Shown piece by piece: positions 8,557 to 25,290 of a stretch of 64,000 nucleotides of DNA. Made by a program: the position numbers and the translations under genes. Origin of the DNA: Nocardia mangyaensis (GTDB taxonomy: Bacteria; Actinomycetota; Actinomycetes; Mycobacteriales; Mycobacteriaceae); NCBI RefSeq assembly GCF_001886715.1, contig NZ_CP018082.1, forward strand, positions 2,418,001 through 2,482,000. The letters run 5' to 3'. The first letter of the stretch is position 1. Every line of letters starts with the position of its first letter. The notes under the pieces were generated by a model that worked only from the letters and a program-made list of their open reading frames with translations, was not told the origin of the DNA and ran no database searches.

Positions 8557-10133
8557 CGACTTCGATCGCTACCTCGGCTCCGGCCAGGGATGATGACGCC
8601 ATCTATCGCGCACTGTCGACGCTGGACGAGCCGGTGTTCGTGATACGTGACGAGCAGGGTGTCGCGGTGACCACTGACGCCACCGCCGCCCGGAGCGCCC
8701 AGGTGCTGGCCGCCGCTCCGGCGCTGCGCCCGGAAGCCCTGGGCGACAACAGCTTTCGTTCCGATCATGACGTGCGCTACGCCTACCACAGCGGGGCGAT
8801 GGCCAATGGGATCGCCTCGGCCCCGCTGGTGGTCGCGATGGCGCGGGCGGGGCTGCTCGCCTCGTTCGGTGCCGCCGGGGTGCTCCCCGCCCGGATCGAC
8901 GAGGCGCTGGCCACCATCGGGCGCGACGCACCGGGAAAACCCTTCGCCTGCAATCTCATCCACAGCCCCAGCGAACCCGCCCTGGAACGGGCCATCGTGG
9001 AGGCCTGCCTGCGCCATGACGTGCGCTGCGTCGAGGCCTCGGCCTTCCTCGACCTGACCCCGCAGGTGGTGCGCTACCGGCTGACCGGTCTGCACCGGGA
9101 CCGGACCGGCCGCGTGGCGACCCGGCACCGCGTGATCGCCAAGGTCTCCCGGGCCGAGGTCGCCGAGCTGTTCCTGCGCCCGCCACCACCGCATCTGGTG
9201 CGCGGACTGCACGAGGCGGGCGAGATCACCGCCGAGCAGGCCGAGCTGGCGTCCTCGATCCCGATGGCCGACGACATCACCGCCGAGGCGGATTCCGGCG
9301 GCCACACCGACCGCCGTCCGCTGGTCGTGCTGCTGCCCTCGCTGCTGGCCGTGCGCGAACGGATCCAGCGCGAACACGGCTTCGCCCAGCGGGTCCGGAT
9401 CGGCGCGGCCGGTGGCATCGGCACCCCGACGGCTGCCGCCGCGGCCTTCGCGATGGGTGCCGCCTATGTCGTCACCGGGTCGATCAACCAGGCCACGGTC
9501 GAGGCCGCGCAGTCCGACGCGGCCAAGCGGCTGCTGGCCGCGGCCGGGGTCGCCGACACCACGATGGCACCTGCCTCGGACATGTTCGAACTCGGCGTCG
9601 ACGTGCAGGTCCTGCAGCGCGGCACCATGTTCCCCAGCCGGGCCCGGCGCCTCTACGACACCTACCGCGCCTATGACGGGGTCGAGTCGATCCCCGCCGT
9701 CGAGCGCGCCGAACTCGAGCAGCGGATCCTGCAGCGGTCCTTCGAGCAGGTGTGGGCCGAGTGCCAGCAGTACTTCCGGGCACGCGATCCCGAGCAGATC
9801 GAGCGGGCCGAGGGGAACCCGAAACGGCGGATGGCCCTGATCTTCCGTTGGTACCTCGGCCGGTCGTCGGGCTGGAGCACCGCCGCGACACCGGAGCGCG
9901 TCGCGGACTACCAGATCTGGTGCGGGCCCGCGATGGGCGCGTTCAACGACTGGGTCGCCGGGACCTACCTGGCCGCACCGGCGCATCGCCACGTCGCCGA
10001 GGTCGGCGAGCAGATCATGCGCGGCGCCGCGTTCACCACCCGGGTGAGCCAGCTGCGCGCGGCCGGGGTGCGCTTGCCCGCCCGATGCTCGACCTACGTC
10101 CCCGCTCCGCTGACCACCATCGAGTCGCGATGA
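8553..10133 (+). CDS. pfaD-like: PfaD-like trans-acting enoyl reductase (FMN, nitronate-monooxygenase fold)
   Basis: A 526-aa TIM-barrel flavoprotein of the PfaD family, which supplies the enoyl-reductase activity in trans to polyunsaturated fatty acid synthases and some trans-AT polyketide synthases. Visible family marks are an early SGAMANGIASAPLV segment, FACNLIHSP, the phosphate/FMN strand RIGAAGGIGTPTAAAAAF, and the PfaD-specific helical C-terminal region (PKRRMALIFRWYLG, DYQIWCGPAMGAFNDWV). The GTG start at 8553 overlaps the hydrolase stop and follows an AGAAGGG ribosome site. Its presence means that at least some double bonds made by the synthase can be fully reduced. The next gene overlaps it by four bases. 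Confidence 0.93.
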   Translation: MTTSIATSAPARDDDAIYRALSTLDEPVFVIRDEQGVAVTTDATAARSAQVLAAAPALRPEALGDNSFRSDHDVRYAYHSGAMANGIASAPLVVAMARAGLLASFGAAGVLPARIDEALATIGRDAPGKPFACNLIHSPSEPALERAIVEACLRHDVRCVEASAFLDLTPQVVRYRLTGLHRDRTGRVATRHRVIAKVSRAEVAELFLRPPPPHLVRGLHEAGEITAEQAELASSIPMADDITAEADSGGHTDRRPLVVLLPSLLAVRERIQREHGFAQRVRIGAAGGIGTPTAAAAAFAMGAAYVVTGSINQATVEAAQSDAAKRLLAAAGVADTTMAPASDMFELGVDVQVLQRGTMFPSRARRLYDTYRAYDGVESIPAVERAELEQRILQRSFEQVWAECQQYFRARDPEQIERAEGNPKRRMALIFRWYLGRSSGWSTAATPERVADYQIWCGPAMGAFNDWVAGTYLAAPAHRHVAEVGEQIMRGAAFTTRVSQLRAAGVRLPARCSTYVPAPLTTIESR

Positions 10134-11896
10134 CCACCGCGGACGCTGTGCGCGAGTATCGGGTCGCGCCGCTGGTGACGATGGCCGACGAGGACAATCT
10201 GGCGAACGTGGTGTTCGACCGGGCCGCCGCCGGTCCGGCCGACATCGTGTTCAGCCGCAAGAGCGCCGACGGCTGGCTCGACGTGCGCTACGACGAATTC
10301 GCCCGGCTCGTCCTCGATCTCGCGAAAGGCCTGATGGCCAGCGGGATCGGGCCGGGCGAGCGCGTGCTGATCCTCGGCGGGACCAGTTTCGAATGGTCGG
10401 CCGCGGACTTCGCGGTGCTGAGCGTCGGCGCGGTCACCGTGCCGGTGTATCCGACCTCTTCGGCCGAGCAGATCGACCACATCGTGGCCGACTCCCGGCC
10501 CAGTGCCAGCTTCGTGACGACCGACGAACAGCGTGAGCTGATCGCCGGGGTCGCGGGGGAGGCGCTCGGCGACCGGGCTTGGCTGCTCGGCGCCTCGTTC
10601 CCCGAGATCATCGAGCGGGGCACCGCGAGCACGGACACCGTGGTGGACCAGCGGCGCGCGAGGGTGCGTGCCGACGACATCGCCACGATCGTCTACACCA
10701 GCGGCACGACCGGTGTCCCCAAGGGCTGCCTGCTGACCCACCGCAACATCTTCGCCGCCGCGGCGAATGTGGTGAAGCTGCTCGACACCGTATTCCACGG
10801 CCCAGCAGACGATCCCGCCTCGACCCTGCTGTTCCTGCCGCTGGCCCACGTCTATGGGCGAGTGGTGCAGTTCGGGTGCGTCCTCGCCGGTGTCCGCACC
10901 GGACTGGTGGCCACGCCCGCCGAACTGCCCGGTGAACTCCCGGTCTTCCGGCCGAGCTTCCTGATCGGCGTCCCCTACGTCCTGGAGAAGATCCGCAAGG
11001 GCGCGCGCCAGGCGTTCGGCAGCGCGCGCTACGAGGCCGCGGAAGCGGCGGCCATCGCCGTCGGCCACGCCCGCCGTACCGGGGTGAAGTCCACCGCGAC
11101 CATCGACCTCGAGATCCATCGGCAGCTACGCGGAATGCTCGGCGGCAGAATCGATTACGTGATCGCGGGTGGTGCGTCGCTCGATCCGTCGACCGCGGAC
11201 TTCTTCACCGGGATCGATGTGCAGATCCTGGGCGCCTACGGCCTGACCGAGGCATCGTCGACAGTGAGTATGAGTGCGCCGCAAGCGAATCGGGCGAACT
11301 CGGTCGGTCGTCCGGTGCCGGGAACGACGGTATCCATCGCCGGCGACGGGGAGATCCTGGTCCGCGGCCCGCAGGTCTTCCCCGGCTACTGGCCTGATGG
11401 CGGGCGTACTGGCGAGAGTTGGCTGGCCACAGGTGATCTCGGGCATCTCGACGAGGACGGCTTCCTGTTCATCACCGGGCGGCGCAAAGAGATCATCGTG
11501 ACCAGCGGCGGCAAGAACGTGGCGCCGGCGCCGCTCGAGGATCGGGTCCGCCTGCATCCGCTGGTCAGCAACTGCATGGTCGTCGGGGAGGGGCGTCCCT
11601 ATGTCGCCGCCCTGATCACCGTGGATCCGGTGGCACTGCAGCGCTGGGCGGACCGGCACGGGGTCGATCTGACCGACGGCGTCCCGACCCAAAACGAGCG
11701 GCTCGTCGCCGAGATCGCCGCGGGGGTGGACGCGGCGAACCAGCTCGTCTCCCGGGCCGAGTCGATTCGCCGATTCGCCGTCCTGCCCACGGACTTCACG
11801 ATCGAGCAGGGCCACCTGACGGCGTCGCTGCGGCTGCGGCGGGCGGCGATCGAGGCGGATCTCGCCACGACCGTCGCCGCGCTCTACCCGGGCTGA
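10130..11896 (+). CDS. Long-chain acyl-CoA synthetase-like AMP-forming ligase
   Basis: A 588-aa ANL-superfamily adenylating enzyme. The P-loop YTSGTTGVPKG lies near residue 190, the A5 motif YGLTEASS near 370, TGDLGHLDEDG near 440 and the hinge/A8 segment GRRKEIIVTSGGKNVAP shortly after. The fold and length fit FadD15-type long-chain acyl-CoA synthetases rather than FAALs: the motifs lack the FAAL signatures seen in the second ligase of this cluster. The start overlaps the PfaD-like stop by four bases. It probably activates a fatty acid or the released product as a CoA thioester in the cytoplasm; whether it feeds or recycles substrate is not determinable. Confidence 0.88.
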   Translation: MTTADAVREYRVAPLVTMADEDNLANVVFDRAAAGPADIVFSRKSADGWLDVRYDEFARLVLDLAKGLMASGIGPGERVLILGGTSFEWSAADFAVLSVGAVTVPVYPTSSAEQIDHIVADSRPSASFVTTDEQRELIAGVAGEALGDRAWLLGASFPEIIERGTASTDTVVDQRRARVRADDIATIVYTSGTTGVPKGCLLTHRNIFAAAANVVKLLDTVFHGPADDPASTLLFLPLAHVYGRVVQFGCVLAGVRTGLVATPAELPGELPVFRPSFLIGVPYVLEKIRKGARQAFGSARYEAAEAAAIAVGHARRTGVKSTATIDLEIHRQLRGMLGGRIDYVIAGGASLDPSTADFFTGIDVQILGAYGLTEASSTVSMSAPQANRANSVGRPVPGTTVSIAGDGEILVRGPQVFPGYWPDGGRTGESWLATGDLGHLDEDGFLFITGRRKEIIVTSGGKNVAPAPLEDRVRLHPLVSNCMVVGEGRPYVAALITVDPVALQRWADRHGVDLTDGVPTQNERLVAEIAAGVDAANQLVSRAESIRRFAVLPTDFTIEQGHLTASLRLRRAAIEADLATTVAALYPG

Positions 11897-11897
11897 G

Positions 11898-12428
11898 TCA
11901 GGCCGCGGCCAGCCAGCAGAAATACGCCAGATCCACCTTGGCGATCAAGGCGCCGCCCTCGTCGCGCACCAGTGCCTTGCCGGTGATGTCGAACTGCTCC
12001 TCGGTCCTGCGCCCGATCACCTCGGCCAGGACCGGGGAGGAGACGGTGCCCTCGGCGCGCAGACGGCCGTGGCCGGGTCGGAAGAACGTGGCCTTGGTCT
12101 CGCGCAGCACGAAGGTGCGCACGTGCAGGATACGGGGGGCGATGATGCCGGAGAACGCACCGGCACAGGCGACTTCGGCCGCCAGGAACAGCGCGCCGGC
12201 GTGCACGGTCCCCAGGTGGTTGCTCATCTGTGGTGACTCCGGGATCTCGGCGACCGCCGAGCCGGGACCGAGCTCGATCATGCGCACTCCCACCAGGTTG
12301 ACGAAGGGCACGACGGTGTCGACGGTCCGGCGGATCTGGTCGTAATCCGGCGCCGCCGCATCGGGAATCGTGGACAGCCGCGCCTGAGCGGCGGCGATTC
12401 CGGGGGCTGATTCATTTCCAGTAGGCAT
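11898..12428 (-). CDS. DUF4442-like hotdog-fold (putative thioesterase) protein, second copy
   Basis: A 176-aa hotdog protein similar throughout to the one at 7136-7657: both share TVHAGA followed by a small-residue-rich helix (LFLAAEVACAGA). It is on the opposite strand, its stop one base from the end of the ligase gene. The frame is open up to 12545, with ATGs at 12545 and 12445, but the start at 12426-12428 matches the domain length of the paralogue; no start has a convincing ribosome site, so the N-terminus is uncertain. The gene is divergent from the flavoprotein gene. Two such proteins in one lipid cluster suggest separate acyl substrates or a heteromeric pair. Confidence 0.72.
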   Translation of the reverse strand: MPTGNESAPGIAAAQARLSTIPDAAAPDYDQIRRTVDTVVPFVNLVGVRMIELGPGSAVAEIPESPQMSNHLGTVHAGALFLAAEVACAGAFSGIIAPRILHVRTFVLRETKATFFRPGHGRLRAEGTVSSPVLAEVIGRRTEEQFDITGKALVRDEGGALIAKVDLAYFCWLAAA

Positions 12429-12641
12429 GTCCCAATTAGCGCACATCTCACCATCGTTCGTGGTGAACGGAAGCTGAATTCGACTATTCGGCAGCGCAGC
12501 CGGATCGCGAATAGTTCGCGCCATTGTTTGACAACGCCTATGCAATTAGTCCCTTTGGAAATCGGTGTGCGGCGCGAGTCGATCGTGTCCGTAGGATCGT
12601 TTTCGGGCTCATAAGTGTTTCATTTACCGAGGAGTTACCTG
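12429..12641. promoter_or_regulatory. Divergent promoter region, hotdog gene and flavoprotein operon
   Basis: These 213 bases separate two divergent genes and are AT-richer than their surroundings, as expected for promoters. A GGAG ribosome site sits 8 bases before the flavoprotein ATG. If the hotdog gene actually starts further upstream, at 12545, part of this stretch is coding. No clear palindrome was found. Confidence 0.4.
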
Positions 12642-13850
12642 ATGTATGACGCGATTGTCGTCGGCGCGCGGTGTGCGGGTTCGCCGGTCGGGATGTTGTT
12701 GGCGCGGCAGGGCCATCGGGTCCTCGTCGTCGACCGGGCCACCTTCCCCAGCGACACCATCTCGACGCACTACATCCAGCAGCGCGGGCTGGCCCGGTTG
12801 CGGGACTGGGGTCTGCTCGACCAGGTGATCGCCACCGGGGTGCCCCCGATCGGGCACATGACGGTGTCCTACCACGACATCGTGATCTCCGGCTTCGCCG
12901 AACCGATCAACGGCATCGATGTCACCTACGCGCCGCGGCGCACCGAGCTCGACACGATCCTGGTCGAGGGTGCCCGCGCGGCCGGCGCCGAGGTGCGCGA
13001 GAACTACACCGTTCGCGAGCTGATCATCGAGGACGGTGTCGTGGTCGGCATCCGCGGCGCGGTGGCCGGTGGCGAGGTCACCGAGGAGCGCGCCCGCATC
13101 GTGATCGGTGCCGACGGCACCAACTCGTTCGTCGCCGATGCCGTCGGTGCGGAGACATATACCAAGGTCGGGGCCGAGTGCTTCGTCTACTACACCTACT
13201 ACAGCGGCCTGTCGCACACCGAGTTCCACAGCCGGATCGGTGCGGGTCAGCAGATCGGCATCTGGCCGACCAACGACGATCGGACCCTGGTCGCGGTCAT
13301 GCGCAAGCTCGACGCGTACCCCGATTTCCGTGGCGATGTGGAGAACAACTTCCTGAGCATCGCCCGCGACATCGTCCCCGAATTCGCCGAGGAACTGGTG
13401 AGCAAGGGCAAGCGCGAGGACCGCTTCTATCCGATGCGGTATCCGGACAACTACCGTCGCCAGTCCTTCGGCGAGGGCTGGGCGCTGGTGGGCGACGCGG
13501 CCTACCACAAGGATCCGCTGACCGGCCTCGGGATCTCCGACGCGTTCGACTACGCTGCGCTGCTGGCCGAGCGCGTGCACGAGGGGCTCACCGGCGAGCG
13601 CCCGATGACCGAGGCGCTGGCCGACTACCAGCGTGAGCGCGACGAGAAGTCGCAGTCGGGCTTCGAATTCACCTGCTCGATCTCCACCCTGGAATTGACT
13701 CCGCAATTGCTGGCGGTGTTCCGCGCGCTCGGTTCCAACGAAGAATACGCCAAGGATTTCTTCGCGATGATCGGCGGCGGCATGACCGGCGAGGAATTCT
13801 TCGCGCCTGAGCGGATCGCGAAATTGCTCGGCGCCACGGCTTCGGCATGA
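12642..13850 (+). CDS. FAD-dependent oxidoreductase, geranylgeranyl-reductase/monooxygenase type
   Basis: A 402-aa flavoprotein. It has the N-terminal dinucleotide-binding segment IVVGARCAGSPVG and the second FAD motif GDAAYHKDPLTGLGISDAF, in the Gly-Asp-Ala...Asp-Pro...Gly-x-Gly pattern, near residue 285. The fold class includes geranylgeranyl reductases, PHBH-type hydroxylases and flavin halogenases. The Lys of the halogenase GWxWxIP motif is not evident, so a halogenase is unlikely. A GGAG ribosome site decides the ATG at 12642. It lies directly before the GDSL hydrolase and the large synthase. It could hydroxylate, epoxidise or reduce a double bond of the chain; which one is not determinable. 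Confidence 0.8.
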   Translation: MYDAIVVGARCAGSPVGMLLARQGHRVLVVDRATFPSDTISTHYIQQRGLARLRDWGLLDQVIATGVPPIGHMTVSYHDIVISGFAEPINGIDVTYAPRRTELDTILVEGARAAGAEVRENYTVRELIIEDGVVVGIRGAVAGGEVTEERARIVIGADGTNSFVADAVGAETYTKVGAECFVYYTYYSGLSHTEFHSRIGAGQQIGIWPTNDDRTLVAVMRKLDAYPDFRGDVENNFLSIARDIVPEFAEELVSKGKREDRFYPMRYPDNYRRQSFGEGWALVGDAAYHKDPLTGLGISDAFDYAALLAERVHEGLTGERPMTEALADYQRERDEKSQSGFEFTCSISTLELTPQLLAVFRALGSNEEYAKDFFAMIGGGMTGEEFFAPERIAKLLGATASA

Positions 13851-13863
13851 TCACCAAGACGCT

Positions 13864-14478
13864 ATGCCGGACTTCGATCTGATCGTTGTCGGCGACAGTT
13901 TCGCGGAGGGGCGCGGCGGTGCGGTACGCGCCGACGGCTCCTTCGCGGGATTTGTCGCCGAGGTGATCAACATTCTGGGAATTTCCGGGCCGATTCGCAA
14001 TCTCGGCTCCTACGGCGCGACCACGCACGACGTGGTCGATCGGCAGTTGCCCGCGGTGTCGGGCGATTCCTCCCCGCTGGTCGGGGTGATCGTCGGTGGC
14101 AACGACCTGGTCACCGATTACGACCCGGATCGGTTCCGCCGCAATCTGCGGGCGATCCACACCGCGCTGGCCCGTCCGGATCGATTGGTGTTCACCACGA
14201 ACTGGCCGAACATCCCCGACCGCCTGCCCGGCCTACCTGACGTCTTCCGCGCCGTCCTCCGGTCGCGCTTCGCCGAAGCCAACGATTATCTCGACGAACT
14301 CGTCGACGAATTCGCGCTCGTGCGACTCGATTTGGCGCACGCGCCGATCACCGCCGATCCGGTCATGTGGTGCCCGGACGGTATGCATCCGAGCCCGGCA
14401 GGCCATCAGGTCATCGGCCAGGCCATGGCCGACCTCATCGACGAGGTACGCATCATGCGGGTCGCGCGACTCCGCTAG
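13864..14478 (+). CDS. SGNH/GDSL-type hydrolase
   Basis: A 204-aa single-domain esterase/acyltransferase. The nucleophile block is VVGDSFAEG (Ser near residue 12), the oxyanion Gly and Asn are seen in SYGATTHD and VGGND, and the catalytic Asp-x-x-His is in PDGMHPSPAGH near residue 170. There is no signal peptide, so it acts in the cytoplasm. It starts 13 bases after the flavoprotein stop, placing both in one unit upstream of the synthase. Such enzymes cleave or transfer acyl groups, so it may be one of several product-release or ester-forming activities of the cluster. Confidence 0.88.
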   Translation: MPDFDLIVVGDSFAEGRGGAVRADGSFAGFVAEVINILGISGPIRNLGSYGATTHDVVDRQLPAVSGDSSPLVGVIVGGNDLVTDYDPDRFRRNLRAIHTALARPDRLVFTTNWPNIPDRLPGLPDVFRAVLRSRFAEANDYLDELVDEFALVRLDLAHAPITADPVMWCPDGMHPSPAGHQVIGQAMADLIDEVRIMRVARLR

Positions 14479-14494
14479 TTCGGAACAGTTCTCG

Positions 14495-14512
14495 CTGATC
14501 AACGGCGATCAG
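14495..14512. promoter_or_regulatory. Short inverted repeat before the synthase gene
   Basis: CTGATC (14495-14500) and GATCAG (14507-14512) form a 6-bp stem with a 6-base loop, followed shortly by TTTT. It lies in the 79-base gap between the GDSL hydrolase and the large synthase. It could be a weak terminator, an attenuator or an operator half-site; the arms are short enough to arise by chance. Confidence 0.3.
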
Positions 14513-14557
14513 AGCTTTTGCCTTGACCAGATCGGCAGCTCCAGACAGGGGTAGCAC

Positions 14558-21660
<7,103 letters not shown>

Positions 21661-21664
<4 letters not shown>

Positions 21665-23958
21665 GCACCGTCGATGTGCGGAATGGAGATCCGATGACCA
21701 CCCCACTGGATGCCCTCGATTTCGACGGCGAGCCCTTCGACGTCCTCGCCTGGACCCTGGCACTGGAGCCGGATGCCCACCCGGCCCCCTCGCCTCAGCC
21801 GACCGTCACACCCACACCCACAGCTGTGCGAGCAACCGGTCCAACGTCCGCGCAGCTCGGCGCGGACCCGATCTCCCAACTGGTGCAGCAGGTGCGCTCC
21901 GAACTGGTCGCCGCGCACCTGTCCGCGATGGCGGTGCAGACCGCCTGGCAACGGCAGGCCATCGGTGCGCTCGGCCACAGCGTGCCGTCGGCCGACTCCA
22001 CGGCAACGCTCGGGCCGACGGCGGCACCGCATGGACCGACGGCAGCGGATGGGCCGAGCGCACCGAATGGCACCACGGCGACGCACGGGCCCACGGCACC
22101 AGGCCGGTCGACGGCCGTGGCCGAGCAGATCCTCGCGGCCACGATCGACTACACCCCGGCATCTGGTCTCACGGTCTCCGCCGTACCGGGCCATCCGGTG
22201 ACGTTCGACCTACCGGCACCGGCGACCAGCATGAACGCGTTCAAGATGCTGGCCCGCACCCCGATCACCGCCATGGACGGGTCGGCGCTCGCGGCACTGG
22301 CCCGCGGCGAGATCGCGGCCGTGTTCGGTCCGGCCTACGACCAGGACGGCGCCAACCCCGAGATTCGGCTGACCGACGGCGCCCACGGCCGTCTGGTCGA
22401 GGTCCTCGACGTCGAAGGGCGCGGTGGGCAGTGGGCGCGGGGCCGGCTGGCGGCGACCTGCCGGATCGACGGCCCCGATCTCGCCGTCGCGGCGACCGAG
22501 ATCGGGTGGCAGGCCGCGCAGGTCTTGGCGCTGCGTGCCGGTCTGCACCTGTGCCTGGCCGGTGCGCGATTCCAGGCCGGTGAGGCCTTCGAACTGCAGC
22601 TGTCCACCTCGGTGACCGGTCCGGCCGAACTGGTCGCCGAGGTGGTCCAGATCGACTTGCTGCCGCGTCCCTGGCTGCGGATCAATGCCGAAATCCGCAG
22701 TGGGGGAGCGGTCGTGGCCCGCGTATACGGGCTGACGCTCGAGATCAGGGAGGCGCCGGGACTGCCGATCGGTCCCGCGGCCGGTGGAGCGATTCCCCGA
22801 TTCTTCGGCCGCCGCAACGTCTTCGGACAGCGCGCACTGCTCGGTGAGTTCCACATGACCCACAGCGCGCGCGGTGATCTCGGCATAGCGCTCGGCCCGG
22901 AATTCTCGGCCTACACCGGCCGCCGTGCCACCCGGATGCCCAATCACGGGCTCCAGCTCTGCGACCGGGTGATGGCGGTGGACGGCGAGCGCGGGACACT
23001 GACCGGCGGCACCGGGCACACCGAATACGACTCGCCCGCCGATGCCTGGTATTACGCCGAATCGGCCAATGCCTCCATGCCCAATGTCGTGTACATGGAG
23101 ACCTCCCTGCAGTCGGCGCTGCTGCTCGGCTACTTCCTCGGCGCCACCCTCACCGCGCCCGCCGAGGACTACAGCCTGCGCAATCTCGACGGTACCGCCA
23201 CGGTCCTGCGCGAAGTCGACCTGCGCGACAAGACGATCCAGCAGACCAGTCGCCTGCTCGACACCACCGTGCTGACCGGCGCGGTGCTGCAGACCTTCGC
23301 CTACGAACTGGCCGTCGACGGCGAACCGTTCTACGCGGGCGAATCACTGTTCGGATTCTTCAACGCCCGTGCACTGGCGAACCAGAACGGCCTCGACAAC
23401 GGCGAACTCGTGCCGCCGTGGCTGGACAGCCAGGCCACCCGGCCCGTCGTCCGGGTGATCGACGTGGCCGCCCGGCGTGCCGCGGGCACCGGCATGGCCT
23501 GCGCGAGCGGGCACCTGGCCATGCTCGACGCCATCGAGGTCGTCGACGGCGGCGGGACCTACGGCCACGGCTACCTGCGCGCGGTGCGCCCGGTCGGTCC
23601 CGACGACTGGTTCTTCGGCTACCACTTCTTCATGGACCCGGTCATGCCGGGATCCCTCGGTGTCGAGGCGGTCCTGCAGGCCATGCAGGAGTGGGCCGTC
23701 GACACGGGCCTGGCGGCCGAACTGGAGGCACCGGAATTCGTTGTCCCCGTCGGCGTCCCCCTGTCGTGGCGCTATCGCGGGCAGATCCTGTCCGGCGACG
23801 CGGAGATGACCTTGGAAGTGCACATCAAGAGCGTCGAACGTCGCCGCGGCCGGATCCGGGTGATCGGCGAAGCGAGCGTGTGGAAACCGAGCATGCGGAT
23901 CTACGAGCTCACCGATGTCGCCGTCGAGCTGCGCGATGCCCACGCCGAACCCTGGTGA
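21661..23958 (+). CDS. pfaC-like: PfaC-like protein reduced to two FabA-type dehydratase regions
   Basis: A 765-aa protein. Residues 1-185 are a Pro/Thr/Ala-rich linker including a short helical stretch; about 190-765 are two FabA-like double-hotdog dehydratase regions as in the C-terminal half of PfaC. The first carries DAWYY (461-465) and a MPNVVYMETSLQ helix ending at Gln484. The second carries the classic HFFMDPVMPGSLG block with His655. The ketosynthase and chain-length-factor halves of standard PfaC are absent, and no sign of them is seen in any frame. The ATG at 21661 overlaps the synthase TGA. The protein would dehydrate beta-hydroxyacyl chains on the ACPs and could isomerise the double bond. 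The first region lacks the His found in the second. Confidence 0.9.
22012..22104 (+). repeat. Degenerate GPTAxx repeat in dehydratase-protein linker
   Basis: Five imperfect copies of a 6- to 7-residue unit (GPTAAPH, GPTAAD, GPSAPN, GTTATH, GPTAPG) occupy residues 118-148 of the PfaC-like protein. It is a low-complexity flexible linker with no catalytic signature; at the DNA level the units are diverged. Confidence 0.7.
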
Positions 23959-25165
23959 CGCCGATAGGCAATCGGCGCGGTGGTTGCCGGTGCTCGTGCT
24001 CGCGTTCGGCGCGTTCTGCGCGGGCACCGACAACTACCTCGTCGCCGGGGTGCTCGCGCCGATGGCGGCGGAGCTGGAGGTGTCCGTCGCGGCCGCCGGA
24101 CTGTTCGTCACCGGGTACTCCCTCGCCTACGCCCTCGGGGCGCCGATCGTGATCACCGCGCTGCGGGTGGGCTCACCGCGTCGGTTGCTGTTGACCGCGA
24201 TCGCGCTGTCCGTCGCGATCAATCTGCTCGCGGCGGCTGCCTGGTCGCCGTGGGTGATGGCGATCGCGCGCATCGCCGCCGGGTGCGTCGCGGGGCTCTA
24301 CGTCCCGCTCGCGGGTGCCGCGGCGGCGAGCATGGTGGGCGCGGATCGCCGTGGGCGGGCGCTGGCGATCGTGCTCGGTGGCATCTCGATCGCCACGGTG
24401 GCCGGTGTGCCGATCGGGGTGTGGGTCAGCGGCCTGTCGTCGTGGCGGATGGCGTTCGTCTTCGTCGCGGTGATGGCGCTGGTCGCCGCCGTCGGTGTCG
24501 CACTGACGGTTCCAGCGGGCGGCGGTACACCCGTGGTGTCGCTGCGGCAGCGCCTGGCACCGCTGCGCCACACCCCGGTGTGGCTCGGGCTGGCGGTGAC
24601 GATCACGGGCCTGACGGCCGGATTGATGATTTTCACCTACGTCGGCCCGATCTATGCCGACGCACCGGCTGTCGGCGCGGGGTACGTCGGGGCGCTGATC
24701 ATGGCGCACGGCCTCGGCGCGCTGATCGGACTGTGGGGCGGGAGCCTGCTGGTCGACCGCTACGGTTCGCGGCCGGTGCTGCTCGGCAGCCTGACGCTGT
24801 TCACCGTCAACCTGGCCTGGCAGCCGATTGCCGCGCACACCCTGGTCACCACGGTCGTGTTCGTCGTGATCTGGGGCGTGGTCGGCTGGGCGTTCCTGCC
24901 CGCCCAGCAGCACAGCATGATCGCCACCGCCGACCCGGAGCAGGCACCGATGTTGTTGTCGCTCAACGGATCGGCGATGTATCTGGGCGCCGCGTTCGGC
25001 TCGGCCATCGGCGGCGCGGTCATCGCGATCCTTGGCGCGGGCCACCTGTGGATGTTCGCCACCGGCTTCGCCGCGATCAGCGTGACACTGTCGCTGATCC
25101 GCCACCGACGGCCCGCACGCCCGCAGGACCGACGCTCCGTCGACGAAGACGCGGTGTCCGCGTGA
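23936..25165 (+). CDS. MFS transporter, probable product exporter
   Basis: A 409-aa major facilitator with 12 predicted membrane helices, of the Bcr/CflA or AraJ-like drug/sugar efflux class (DHA1). The first helix includes GTDNYLVAGVLAP, followed by a GYSLAYALGAPI segment as in this class, and each half ends in a basic loop. The start is ambiguous: the ATG at 23936 overlaps the end of the dehydratase gene by 23 bases, and another ATG lies at 23915. Its place right after the core synthase genes suggests export of the lipid product or resistance; transport of an unrelated metabolite remains possible. Confidence 0.87.
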   Translation: MPTPNPGDADRQSARWLPVLVLAFGAFCAGTDNYLVAGVLAPMAAELEVSVAAAGLFVTGYSLAYALGAPIVITALRVGSPRRLLLTAIALSVAINLLAAAAWSPWVMAIARIAAGCVAGLYVPLAGAAAASMVGADRRGRALAIVLGGISIATVAGVPIGVWVSGLSSWRMAFVFVAVMALVAAVGVALTVPAGGGTPVVSLRQRLAPLRHTPVWLGLAVTITGLTAGLMIFTYVGPIYADAPAVGAGYVGALIMAHGLGALIGLWGGSLLVDRYGSRPVLLGSLTLFTVNLAWQPIAAHTLVTTVVFVVIWGVVGWAFLPAQQHSMIATADPEQAPMLLSLNGSAMYLGAAFGSAIGGAVIAILGAGHLWMFATGFAAISVTLSLIRHRRPARPQDRRSVDEDAVSA

Positions 25166-25169
25166 TAAG

Positions 25170-25196
25170 CGATTCCGATCCGTCGATCGGCAATCG
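25170..25196. terminator. Hairpin between MFS gene and desaturase gene
   Basis: CCGATC (25175-25180) pairs with GATCGG (25185-25190) around a 4-base loop. The stem extends with CGATT (25170-25174) and AATCG (25192-25196) past a one-base bulge, giving 11 pairs in all. It starts 4 bases after the MFS stop, so it may end or attenuate that transcript before the desaturase unit. No T-run follows. Confidence 0.4.
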
Positions 25197-25290
25197 GCGA
25201 CAGTGCTTTCCGCGCCGTGGAGAGCATGGATACGGTGAGCGGGTCCAGCTGTTCCGCTCGGTTTCTCGGTACCGATGAAGGTGTAGTTGC

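Noticed and set aside
12642..13850. Flavin-dependent halogenase
   Set aside because: The FAD motifs fit the superfamily, but the halogenase Trp motif and its lysine context are not visible.
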